A DNA stretch of 5,384 nt from an uncultured Cloacibacillus sp. GTDB taxonomy: Bacteria > Synergistota > Synergistia > Synergistales > Synergistaceae. The translations under genes were made by a program, and so were the position numbers. The stretch is from assembly GCA_934511335.1 (NCBI GenBank), contig CAKSWL010000170.1:1-5384 (forward strand), in the 5' to 3' direction. Position 1 is the first letter of the stretch, and every line of letters begins with the position of its first letter. Below the pieces are notes generated by a model. That model was not told the DNA's origin and did no database searches. It worked only from the letters and a program-made list of their open reading frames with translations. Shown here piece by piece: positions 1-5,279 of this stretch.

Positions 1-1091
1 TTTATCGAGCGCTCCACCCCCTCAGGCGTCGCCTCGTCCGCCTCCGGCACGCGCAGGATGGGAATGTTCTGCAGCGGCAGAAGCCCCGGCGCGTAGGAAA
101 TGGTGCTGCCGCTGATCTCCGTGGCGCAGGTCCCCGCGCCGACGACCGTCGCCCTGATCGTCTCCAGCGGCGTGTAGAGCTTGACCTGGGAAAAGGCCGG
201 ATGCTTCCTAATCTCGTCCCCAAGGATGACGCCGATGTCGCCGAAGCGGAAAAGCTCTCTCTGCGAAGGGCTGTAAACAAAATCCGCCACGCCGCCCGAG
301 AAAGTGACGCCCGCCACCGCCGGCAGCCCCGCGGGCAGCCCTTTGCCGTCGTTCGTATATAGGTAACGGCAGCCCTCCGACTGCGGCAGAAGGCCGACCG
401 CCTCCGCGAGGTATCCCGCCATCAGGCGGCAGAGGCCGCGCAGCTGCTCCGCGTCCGCCCTCGCCCCCACTTCTATGGTTAGTCCGCCGTCGGCGGCGAC
501 CTTTGCAGCCTTCGGATAAACATAGGTGATAAAGTCGTCCTCCACCTTGACGAGACGGCCGCCGACATCGAGACAGGCGACGCCGCGCAGCCTTCCCTTG
601 TCAAAGAGCGCGATATTGCTCGTGCCGCCGCCGACATCCAGGTTCGCGACGACCGCGCGCTCATCCTCCGAAATCTTGTCCGTCCCCGCGCCGCGCGCCG
701 AAAGCACCGACTCCAGATCCGGCCCCGCCGTCGCGACGACAAAGTCGCCGCTCAGCGCCGAGAGCGCCGAAAGCAGTTGATTGGCGTTTTTTTTGCGCGC
801 CGTCTCACCCGTGATGATGATCGCCCCGGTATCGACCTGGGCCGGCGTCATCCCCGCCCGCTCATATTCCTCAGTGACGATTCGCTTCACCGCCTCCGCG
901 TCTATCTCCGACGGCGAGAGCAGCGGCGTGAAATAGATCGCGCTTCGGTAAAAGACCTCCTTGCCGACGATGGAGATACGCGGCGCGGTATAGGCGCTGG
1001 CGCGGTTCTCTATCTTTATCCTGCTGAAAATCAACTGCGTCGTCGACGTGCCGACATCGATGCCGACGCTCGTAATCGTTTCTCCGCCCAA
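1..1091 (-). CDS. eutA: Ethanolamine ammonia-lyase reactivating factor EutA (partial, 3' end cut by window)
   Basis: EutA is an ASKHA-fold (actin/Hsp70-like) ATPase that exchanges damaged cobalamin out of ethanolamine ammonia-lyase (EutBC). The frame is open from 1091 to the left edge and gives 363 residues; family members have about 470, so roughly the last 100 are outside the window. Visible signatures are the phosphate-1 loop GIDVGTSTTQ near residues 10-19, SGDFVVATAGPDLES near 120, the second phosphate loop NLDVGGGTSN near 150, and FSGGVADF near 265. The start chosen is TTG at 1091-1089, immediately after the eutP stop (TGATTG), because the in-frame TGA blocks any start further upstream. 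A GAGGTG Shine-Dalgarno lies 6 nt before it, inside the end of eutP. TTG plus overlap with eutP suggests coupled, modest translation. It is the last gene of the operon visible here, and eutB would be expected next. Family assignment is very secure. Confidence 0.96.
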   Translation of the reverse strand, partial: MGGETITSVGIDVGTSTTQLIFSRIKIENRASAYTAPRISIVGKEVFYRSAIYFTPLLSPSEIDAEAVKRIVTEEYERAGMTPAQVDTGAIIITGETARKKNANQLLSALSALSGDFVVATAGPDLESVLSARGAGTDKISEDERAVVANLDVGGGTSNIALFDKGRLRGVACLDVGGRLVKVEDDFITYVYPKAAKVAADGGLTIEVGARADAEQLRGLCRLMAGYLAEAVGLLPQSEGCRYLYTNDGKGLPAGLPAVAGVTFSGGVADFVYSPSQRELFRFGDIGVILGDEIRKHPAFSQVKLYTPLETIRATVVGAGTCATEISGSTISYAPGLLPLQNIPILRVPEADEATPEGVERSI

Positions 1092-1559
1092 TCAGCCCAC
1101 CTCTTTTCTCTCTGATGAATCGATGAAATCCAGAAACTCCGCCATCCCCGCGCCCGTGCAGGCGCTGGTGACAAACGCCCGCTTCACGCCCGCGCGCGCA
1201 AGCCGCCCCTTCGCCGCCTCGACCTCCGCCGCCGAGGCGATATCCGCCTTAGTCACCACCCCGACGACCGGCTTGCCGAACATCGCGGCGAAGGCTGGCG
1301 GGAAAAAGCTCTGTATGGCCGTCCCGCTCTGGATAAAGACGACGAGACGCGCCTCCGCGGCCGCCACCGAGAGCGCCCCGCGCAGGCCGCCGCGTTCAAG
1401 ATACTCGCCCGGCGTGTCGATGATGAAGCCGCCCGCGATACTGAGCGTCTGCGTCTTGCGGCAGCGAAGCTCTTCGCGCAGCATCGCTTGGGCCAGCGTC
1501 GTCTTACCCGCCATCGAGGCCCCTACGAATATGAGACGCTTCTTTTTTGCCCTGTCCAT
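1092..1559 (-). CDS. eutP: EutP/PduV-family small GTPase-like protein
   Basis: This 155-residue protein matches the EutP/PduV family of Ras-like P-loop proteins associated with ethanolamine and propanediol microcompartments. Salmonella EutP has been reported to act as an acetate kinase. Motifs seen: Walker A GASMAGKT at residues 13-20, the family's KTQ segment at 35-37, the G3 motif DTPG(EY) at 48-51, G4 TKAD at 103-106 and the G5-like SACTG at 132-136. Its length is normal for the family. The ATG lies 8 nt after the eutS stop with no clear Shine-Dalgarno, so translation probably depends on ribosomes finishing eutS. The last codons (GTG GGC TGA) overlap the ribosome-binding site of eutA. The exact in vivo role (GTPase, kinase or localisation) cannot be decided from sequence. 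Confidence 0.95.
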   Translation of the reverse strand: MDRAKKKRLIFVGASMAGKTTLAQAMLREELRCRKTQTLSIAGGFIIDTPGEYLERGGLRGALSVAAAEARLVVFIQSGTAIQSFFPPAFAAMFGKPVVGVVTKADIASAAEVEAAKGRLARAGVKRAFVTSACTGAGMAEFLDFIDSSERKEVG

Positions 1560-1567
1560 GAAGGCCG

Positions 1568-1921
1568 TCAGGTGCGGGTGATGCGCGCCGGCGTAAAGGC
1601 CATCAGGCCGCAGAGCACCGACATCACCTCGCGCATCGCCGCCTCCACCGCCGCCACCTCTCCCGTGATCAGCAGCGAACCGTTGAAACGGTCCACGTAG
1701 CCGATCGCGATATTCGCCGCCTTCGAGGCGACATCGGCGGCGACCATCGCGCCCTCGCTCGGCGTGATCGTGAGGATGCCGAGCGCCCCCTCCGTCTCGA
1801 AGAGGCCGAGCTTTCCGTAAATATCCGCCACGGGATGAGCGATGACATGCGCAAGGGTGACTTGCTTGCCAGGCACAAATTCCTGGATTATCCGCTGCTT
1901 ATTCCCAAATTCACCAGTCAT
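1568..1921 (-). CDS. eutS: Ethanolamine microcompartment shell protein EutS
   Basis: EutS is a circularly permuted BMC-domain hexamer that tiles the shell of the ethanolamine microcompartment. The 117-residue product carries the family's N-terminal block RIIQEFVPGKQVTLAH (residues 10-25) almost unchanged from the enterobacterial protein. It is followed by GALGILTITP (45-54) and the DRFNGSLLITG strand. Gly45 aligns with the glycine known in Escherichia coli EutS to permit the bent hexamer that may form shell edges; that role here is inferred. It is a few residues longer at the N terminus (MTGEFGNKQ) than the enteric form. The ATG overlaps the eutG stop codon (ATGA, 1918-1921) and has no strong Shine-Dalgarno of its own, pointing to translational coupling with eutG. 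Confidence 0.97.
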   Translation of the reverse strand: MTGEFGNKQRIIQEFVPGKQVTLAHVIAHPVADIYGKLGLFETEGALGILTITPSEGAMVAADVASKAANIAIGYVDRFNGSLLITGEVAAVEAAMREVMSVLCGLMAFTPARITRT

Positions 1922-3054
1922 GGCAGCTTGCCGTCATAGGCGTTCTCAAAGACACGGCGGATATCGTCCTGCGTACAAGGACGCGGCGCCGTTGCAAGAC
2001 AGCCGTCCGCACTGGCGTCCGCCGCCATCTCCGGCAGCCGCGCGTGAAAATCGGCCTCGCTCACCCCCGCCTCCCTGATCGTCTGCGGGATATCCATCTT
2101 CTTCGTCCAGGAACGTATCGTGCGGATCACATTCAGCGCGCTCTGGCGCACGCTGGCGGTGGATATATCGCAGAGACGGGCGATCTTCGCGTAGCGCTTT
2201 GCCGTCTCCGTCAGCTGCGTCGCGCAGCCAGCGTTGAAACTCATCACATAGGGCAGCAGGATCGCGTTCGCGCGCCCGTGCGCGATGTGGAACTTCGCGC
2301 CGAGCGTGTGCGCCATCGCGTGATTCAGGCCAAGCCCCGCGTTGGAGAAGGCGATGCCCGCAATACAGGAGGCGTTGTGCACGCGCTGCCGCGCCTCGTA
2401 ATTTTCCGGCTCCCGATAGGCGGTGAGCAGATGACGGCAGATGAGCTTGATCGCCTTCTCCGCCATCGCGTCCGTGAAATCTGTGCGGTTTGTCGAGACA
2501 AAGGCCTCCACCGCATGTGTCAGCACGTCAAGCCCCGCGTCGGCCGTCACCTTCGGCGGCACGCTCATCACCAGCTCCGCGTTCAGCACCGCCGAAGTCG
2601 GCAGCAGACTCTCGTCGACCATCGGATACTTGACATTCTTCTTATGGTCCGTGATGACGGCGAAACCGCTCACCTCAGAGCCTGTGCCGCTCGTCGTCGG
2701 TATTGCCGTGAAAGGGCACGGCGGCATGGCTCCCTGCCGGCGCGCGAAAAAAATCATCGCCTTCGCCGCGTCGATCGGCGAACCGCCGCCGAGCACCACC
2801 ACATGATCTGGTTTGTACTCGATGAGACGCGCCATCCCCGCGACGACGGTCTCTATATCGGGGTCGGCCTGCACGTCGGAGAAAATATCATATTCCGCCC
2901 CGGTGCCTTGGAGATAAGCGGTTACATATGATACCTTACCGCTTGAAACCATGAAGGGATCGCAGACGATAAAGACCCGCCGCGCGCCGCCGACGGCCTC
3001 CGCCAAAGCCTCTTTTCCCATATATATAGTGGTAATCGAAGAAAACTTTTTCAT
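1918..3054 (-). CDS. eutG: Iron-containing alcohol dehydrogenase EutG (group III ADH)
   Basis: This 378-residue, full-length group III (Fe-dependent) alcohol dehydrogenase would reduce acetaldehyde from ethanolamine to ethanol and re-oxidise NADH in the microcompartment. Seen: the nucleotide-binding GGGSPIDAAK at residues 89-98, the PTTSGTGSEV block at 119-128, and the four metal ligands at family spacing: Asp176 and His180 (D-x3-H), His245 and His259 (14 apart). His249 is also in place. The start ATG at 3054 has an AAGGAGG site 6 nt upstream, the best in the operon, as fits a first gene. The same fold includes PduQ and FucO, but the eutS-eutP-eutA neighbours make EutG the natural name. Leading the operon with eutG differs from enteric eut operons, where eutS comes first. 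No N-terminal extension obvious as a shell-encapsulation peptide is visible. Confidence 0.94.
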   Translation of the reverse strand: MKKFSSITTIYMGKEALAEAVGGARRVFIVCDPFMVSSGKVSYVTAYLQGTGAEYDIFSDVQADPDIETVVAGMARLIEYKPDHVVVLGGGSPIDAAKAMIFFARRQGAMPPCPFTAIPTTSGTGSEVSGFAVITDHKKNVKYPMVDESLLPTSAVLNAELVMSVPPKVTADAGLDVLTHAVEAFVSTNRTDFTDAMAEKAIKLICRHLLTAYREPENYEARQRVHNASCIAGIAFSNAGLGLNHAMAHTLGAKFHIAHGRANAILLPYVMSFNAGCATQLTETAKRYAKIARLCDISTASVRQSALNVIRTIRSWTKKMDIPQTIREAGVSEADFHARLPEMAADASADGCLATAPRPCTQDDIRRVFENAYDGKLP

Positions 3055-3060
3055 AACTTC

Positions 3061-3067
3061 CCTCCTT
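3061..3067 (-). promoter_or_regulatory. Strong ribosome-binding site of eutG
   Basis: The minus strand reads AAGGAGG, a full match to the anti-Shine-Dalgarno core, 6 nt before the eutG ATG. It fixes the start codon at 3054 and marks eutG as the first translated gene of the operon. The downstream eut genes lack sites of this strength. Confidence 0.9.
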
Positions 3068-3161
3068 AAAACATTACGGGAAACATCTTCATCATGCTTA
3101 AATTAAGTATAAAAATAAACGCCAGCCACACCACGGCCTATCTACTCAGCGTAAGGTAGGC

Positions 3162-3208
3162 AAAAAAATCAGAGACCGGCACGTATTTTTCACAGTCAGC
3201 CCCTGATT
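3162..3208 (-). terminator. Intrinsic terminator in the eut leader (candidate attenuator)
   Basis: On the minus strand an AATCAG...CTGATT hairpin (arms 3203-3208 and 3167-3172) extends inward through G-C and G-U pairs to about 12 base pairs and runs directly into seven T residues (3162-3168). The orientation is that of the eut operon and it ends about 108 nt before the eutG ATG. It either shields eut from transcription arriving from upstream or acts as a regulated leader terminator. The latter is known for eut operons controlled by the ANTAR-domain antiterminator EutV in Firmicutes. I could not find the paired A-x-x-G hexaloop hairpins that EutV recognises, so control by that mechanism is not claimed. 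Confidence 0.65.
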
Positions 3209-3271
3209 AAGAAGTTATACTTATTAGATATTAATTGTTTTTTAGTAAATATGAGTACGCGATCAAAAGGA

Positions 3272-3300
3272 TTGACAAATTAAAATCCTAATAATCTATA
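3272..3300 (+). promoter_or_regulatory. Possible plus-strand promoter (perfect -35, weak -10)
   Basis: A perfect TTGACA lies at 3272-3277 with TCTATA at 3295-3300 after 17 bp. The -10 matches the consensus at only three positions. A start near 3307 would place the multi-stem element at 3315-3393 at the very 5' end of a plus-strand RNA. The -35 is straddled by an inverted repeat, AGGATT (3268-3273) and AATCCT (3284-3289). That repeat could be an operator, or on the minus strand a weak terminator stem followed by TTTT. Confidence 0.35.
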
Positions 3301-3314
3301 TGGATGGCAACTAC

Positions 3315-3393
3315 AGCGCCGCAGGATACGGGGACGACCCCTTACAGGAAGGTCCTGATCGGCTATAGTGAAACAGATAGGGTCCTCGGCGCT
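3315..3393. ncRNA. Unrecognised four-way-junction structured RNA candidate
   Basis: AGCGCCG at 3315-3321 pairs perfectly with CGGCGCT at 3387-3393. After one bulged C the stem continues AGGA (3323-3326) with TCCT (3383-3386). Inside this 11-bp closing stem are three successive hairpins: GGGG/CCCC (3330-3341), CAGGA/TCCTG with a 3-nt loop (3345-3357) and CTAT/ATAG (3363-3380). The layout recalls a cloverleaf, but it lacks the T-loop and anticodon-arm features of a tRNA and I match it to no known family. Strand is uncertain. A T-G pair next to the closing stem and the TTGACA upstream favour plus, while a weak stem with a T run (3262-3289) would favour minus. Confidence 0.4.
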
Positions 3394-3450
3394 CGGTCTC
3401 CAATCCTCGCGGGAAGATTCTAATCCCCTCAAACACGTCTCTAAGAAAAC

Positions 3451-3471
3451 GCTGATCAATTGAAAATCAGC
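3451..3471. other. Short hairpin GCTGAT/ATCAGC
   Basis: Perfect 6-bp arms at 3451-3456 and 3466-3471 flank a 9-nt loop. On the minus strand it is followed by GTTTTCTT, so it may be a weak terminator for transcription coming from the cas6 side. The short stem keeps this tentative. Confidence 0.3.
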
Positions 3472-3557
3472 CGGAGTAATAACCAACGCATGTCCCGCTG
3501 ATTACGGACATAAAGCCGAAGTATATGATTTCGTGCGAATCGGCTGGTTTGTCTATC

Positions 3558-3576
3558 AGACGTGCCGGACGCTGAA
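3558..3576 (+). repeat. Dispersed repeat, copy A
   Basis: The 19-bp sequence AGACGTGCCGGACGCTGAA recurs at 5328-5346 with two transitions. The bases before it (AATCGGC at 3538-3544, then GTTT at 3548-3551) also occur in the right-hand copy, but with insertions here. It directly precedes the palindromic element at 3578. Confidence 0.6.
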
Positions 3577-3577
3577 C

Positions 3578-3675
3578 GGGGGCTTTAAAGCGCCGCGCAA
3601 GGCGATACTGATACGCCTTGCGCGACGGCCGGGGCATGGCCGTGACGCGAATGGCGCGCATAAACAGCGGCCCCC
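3578..3675. repeat. GC-rich multi-stem palindromic element (REP/MITE-like or structured RNA)
   Basis: The outer arms GGGGGC (3578-3583) and GCCCCC (3670-3675) enclose GCGC/GCGC (3590-3593 with 3654-3657). Inside is a perfect 11-bp stem CGCGCAAGGCG/CGCCTTGCGCG (3594-3604, 3614-3624), followed without a gap by ACGGCC/GGCCGT (3625-3630, 3638-3643). The 98-bp unit stands out from its AT-rich surroundings. Its ends are roughly inverted copies of each other, as in small non-autonomous mobile or REP-type elements. It adjoins the dispersed repeat at 3558-3576. It encodes no plausible protein. Confidence 0.55.
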
Positions 3676-3780
3676 TGATACATGCAACTTTTTATATTAC
3701 AATGAGGAACAAAAAGACGATCCAACGTTTTTTAATTGCGGCTCATTGTGTCACAGGCTGATTATTTATGGTTTTCACCA

Positions 3781-3828
3781 CGCCTGTCGATCTGCGCGCT
3801 GCTTTTTACATTTGGACATCGGCAGGCG
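3781..3828. other. Hairpin just downstream of cas6
   Basis: CGCCTGTCGAT (3781-3791) and ATCGGCAGGCG (3818-3828) form an 11-bp inverted repeat with one T-G position and a 26-nt spacer. It begins 5 nt after the cas6 stop codon and could protect the 3' end of that mRNA. No T run follows on the minus strand, so it is not called a terminator. Confidence 0.45.
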
Positions 3829-3833
3829 GCAAA

Positions 3834-4589
3834 TTATTTATCATCCAGCATAATACAGCCAAAGCCAGAGCTGTTTTTTGCACCCAGACCGCAGTCTAAG
3901 GCAACTTGGAGTAGTTCTCTCGGGCCGTTCAGCTTAAACCTGCCGCTCCATCCTTTTATGGGAAATAAATTTTCAGCCTTAAATCTTACCACACGTTCTC
4001 TAGGCATACCTATCGGAAATATTTCGACCGCGCCCTCTGGGATGCTCACATTTGGATATATCGCCCGATATTTTCGGACAAGGTTGTTATGCAGAGAATT
4101 AGAGAATTCTTTTTCAAATGGGGAAAAATATACCGTATATTTACGCCCGTCAGGTCGCTGCATCTGAGAATAACAGCTAATAGGAGAAAGTGTTTTTATA
4201 GTTATTTGATCAGATACAGAATTATAACAATTAACCTCTATCCTCTCACAATACACAAGGTTGGCGCCGATACGCATATATTTATTCATTAATGCGCCGC
4301 TCGCAATACCGTCCATAGTCGATGTTATCGGCGTTGATATTACAAGGCGGATTGGCAGTTCAAACTCAATACGACCTCCCGCAAGCCTGGGAGCCTTCTC
4401 AGATATCGGCCAACTCATTGCAAATAACTTCAGCGGACGATTATCTACAATATATCCATGATCGTGGAGGAATGCCGCCTTATCCGGAGGGAGAAGCTTA
4501 TATATTAATGATTGAAAAAGATGCAAATTAGAGCACGGTAATTTTAATATCTTCGATTCGCGGGAATTGATAAACAGCGATATGTGCAT
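3834..4589 (-). CDS. cas6: CRISPR-associated endoribonuclease Cas6
   Basis: Cas6 cuts precursor CRISPR RNA inside each repeat to release guide RNAs in type I and III systems. The 251-residue product has the family hallmarks: an N-terminal ferredoxin-like domain with LIYKLLPPDKAAFLHDHGY (residues 28-46) and RPLKLFAMSW (51-60), and the C-terminal glycine-rich loop GLGAKNSSGFG (234-244). Tyr30, His42 and Lys54 sit close to the tyrosine, histidine and lysine catalytic positions described for Pyrococcus Cas6, so it looks catalytically intact; the assignment is by spacing only. I place the start at the ATG at 4589 because GGAGG lies 7 nt upstream. A longer frame reaches an ATG at 4643, but that codon falls inside the predicted promoter. 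The gene is AT-richer than eut and has no other cas gene or array beside it here. Confidence 0.9.
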   Translation of the reverse strand: MHISLFINSRESKILKLPCSNLHLFQSLIYKLLPPDKAAFLHDHGYIVDNRPLKLFAMSWPISEKAPRLAGGRIEFELPIRLVISTPITSTMDGIASGALMNKYMRIGANLVYCERIEVNCYNSVSDQITIKTLSPISCYSQMQRPDGRKYTVYFSPFEKEFSNSLHNNLVRKYRAIYPNVSIPEGAVEIFPIGMPRERVVRFKAENLFPIKGWSGRFKLNGPRELLQVALDCGLGAKNSSGFGCIMLDDK

Positions 4590-4596
4590 CTCTCTG

Positions 4597-4601
4597 CCTC
4601 C
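4597..4601 (-). promoter_or_regulatory. Ribosome-binding site of cas6
   Basis: GGAGG on the minus strand lies 7 nt before the ATG at 4589. It decides between this start and the upstream in-frame ATG at 4643. Confidence 0.85.
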
Positions 4602-4617
4602 AACTATTTCTACTGTC

Positions 4618-4647
4618 TTTATATGACAAGAGTACCACAGCATGCAA
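4618..4647 (-). promoter_or_regulatory. Candidate cas6 promoter
   Basis: On the minus strand TTGCAT (4642-4647) and TATAAA (4618-4623, five of six consensus positions) are 18 bp apart. Transcription would begin close to 4611, giving a leader of about 20 nt that contains the GGAGG site. The -35 match is only three of six. A further TAAAAT with TTGAAT lies just upstream at 15-bp spacing. Confidence 0.5.
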
Positions 4648-4700
4648 ATTTTAAAAACCTTATGTACAATTCAATATCCGGCAAACTTTTAATAGACAAG

Positions 4701-5012
4701 TCACGCATACTTTTTGAGTCTGTCTTGCAGCATCCATTGCGTCACAGGAGAGCGCCCGCGCCGTTTATGGAAGCGTTTGTAGATTCCCGCAGCAGGCAGG
4801 GATTGAGCATCAAGACAGAAGCGGAGCTTTGGGTTCTTCTTCGCCACGGCGGCGACATCAAGACATCCCTTCACCGCCTTAGACATCACAGCGGGAAATG
4901 CAAACCATGTGCCGAATAGAAGATATTGGGCGTCAAGTCCAGCCTTGAGCGCTTCATCAAGCGGCACCGGCAACGCCTCGGCTGCCTTAGTCTTTGCCTG
5001 GATTCTCGCCCT
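4701..5012 (-). pseudogene. IS4-type (DDE) transposase remnant
   Basis: The frame resembles the middle of IS4-family transposases: ALKAGLDAQYLLFGTWF, then LDVAAVAKKNPKL, then IYKRFHKRRGRS. In the family the first block normally reads YVLFDSWF or FDTWF, with the Asp being the second catalytic residue. Here the codon at 4911-4913 is GGC (Gly), one transition from GAC (Asp). Likeness ends near 4749; the last 15 residues before the stop are unrelated. The N-terminal DDE half and the C-terminal glutamate region are absent, and no terminal inverted repeats were found. The open frame continues to 5060 without likeness and overlaps the end of the next gene. It is a dead fragment, showing that an insertion sequence once sat directly upstream of cas6. 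Confidence 0.75.
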
Positions 5013-5220
5013 GCCGCCGGTTCTCCTCTTCGATCTCAGCCAGGTACAGACGCCAAATCTTCAGCGCAAGATAGGCGCAGAGCGTGCCGCCGGCAAGCCC
5101 GACGGCGATCGGCAGCGGCTTAGGCACTCCCATCGCGTAGCTGCCAAGGCCCCCGAGCGCATAACCGTAAGCGACAATCGTGGAGAATGATAAAAATAGT
5201 ACGGTCAATCGTTTATTCAT
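4987..5220 (-). CDS. Small two-helix membrane protein of unknown function
   Basis: I do not recognise a family. The 77-residue frame starts MNKR and has two hydrophobic stretches, about residues 5-33 and 37-57, separated by a short MGVPKPLP turn. It ends in a charged tail (AEIEEENRRQGENPGKD). The positive N terminus and short loop suggest a hairpin with both ends in the cytoplasm. There is no Shine-Dalgarno before the ATG at 5218-5220, but a good promoter is placed so that transcription would start at the ATG itself. The last 26 bp overlap the frame of the transposase remnant, so the C terminus may have been altered by the old insertion. Base composition is GC-rich, like the eut block and unlike cas6. 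Confidence 0.55.
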   Translation of the reverse strand: MNKRLTVLFLSFSTIVAYGYALGGLGSYAMGVPKPLPIAVGLAGGTLCAYLALKIWRLYLAEIEEENRRQGENPGKD

Positions 5221-5226
5221 TACCGT

Positions 5227-5256
5227 ATTTTAAAGCTATTGCTGCGTGTATGGCAA
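5227..5256 (-). promoter_or_regulatory. Promoter of the small membrane protein gene (predicted leaderless start)
   Basis: On the minus strand TTGCCA (5251-5256) and TAAAAT (5227-5232) each match five of six consensus positions, with 18 bp between them. Only six bases separate the -10 from the ATG, so the usual start point coincides with the A of the start codon. Confidence 0.6.
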
Positions 5257-5279
5257 GCTCCGCAAATATAAATCAACAA

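Larger units (their letters stand above)
3055..3833. other. Long intergenic region between the eut operon and cas6
   Basis: No open frame here has a convincing start or family signature. The stretch from 3070 to 3300 is AT-rich and contains the eut RBS, a leader terminator and possible promoter elements. One minus-strand possibility is TTTACT (3245-3250) with TCTAAT (3224-3229), but the spacing is only 15 bp, so it is weak. A second hairpin of modest quality (3136-3161) lies between the terminator and eutG. Positions 3301-3420 and 3577-3676 are GC-rich and self-complementary. From 3680 to 3833 it is AT-rich again, apart from a hairpin just beyond the cas6 stop. Confidence 0.8.

Noticed and set aside
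2044..2931. Long open frame on the plus strand opposite eutG
   Set aside because: It is an antisense shadow of a GC-rich gene. The product is Arg/His-rich without any family signature, while the eutG frame has all catalytic motifs. The same holds for plus-strand frames at 777-1115 and 1048-1581 opposite eutA and eutP.
3098..3108. Palindrome CTTAAATTAAG upstream of eutG as an operator
   Set aside because: An 11-nt AT-only palindrome is likely by chance in this AT-rich leader, and no promoter with a usable -35 lies at it.
3136..3161. EutV (ANTAR) recognition hairpin
   Set aside because: The stem GCCTA/TAGGC is interrupted on the minus strand and its loop is GCTGA. It is not a hexaloop with A at position 1 and G at position 4, and no matching partner hairpin is present.
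3315..3393. tRNA gene
   Set aside because: A 7-bp end stem and three arms look tRNA-like, but there is no T-loop GTTCRA sequence, no proper anticodon arm and no CCA-side geometry.
3055..3480. Adenosylcobalamin riboswitch in the eut leader
   Set aside because: Cobalamin control would make sense for eut, but neither the B12-box-like sequence nor the conserved core of that riboswitch could be found on the minus strand.
3280..3486. 68-codon open frame on the minus strand across the structured region
   Set aside because: It has no Shine-Dalgarno, no recognisable domain and a low-complexity Arg/Cys-rich tail. The base pairing of the region explains the sequence better than coding does.
3712..3733. 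Intrinsic terminator on the plus strand
   Set aside because: The stem has only two G-C pairs and is otherwise A-T, so the T run may just be part of an AT-rich stem. It is kept only as part of a hypothesis.
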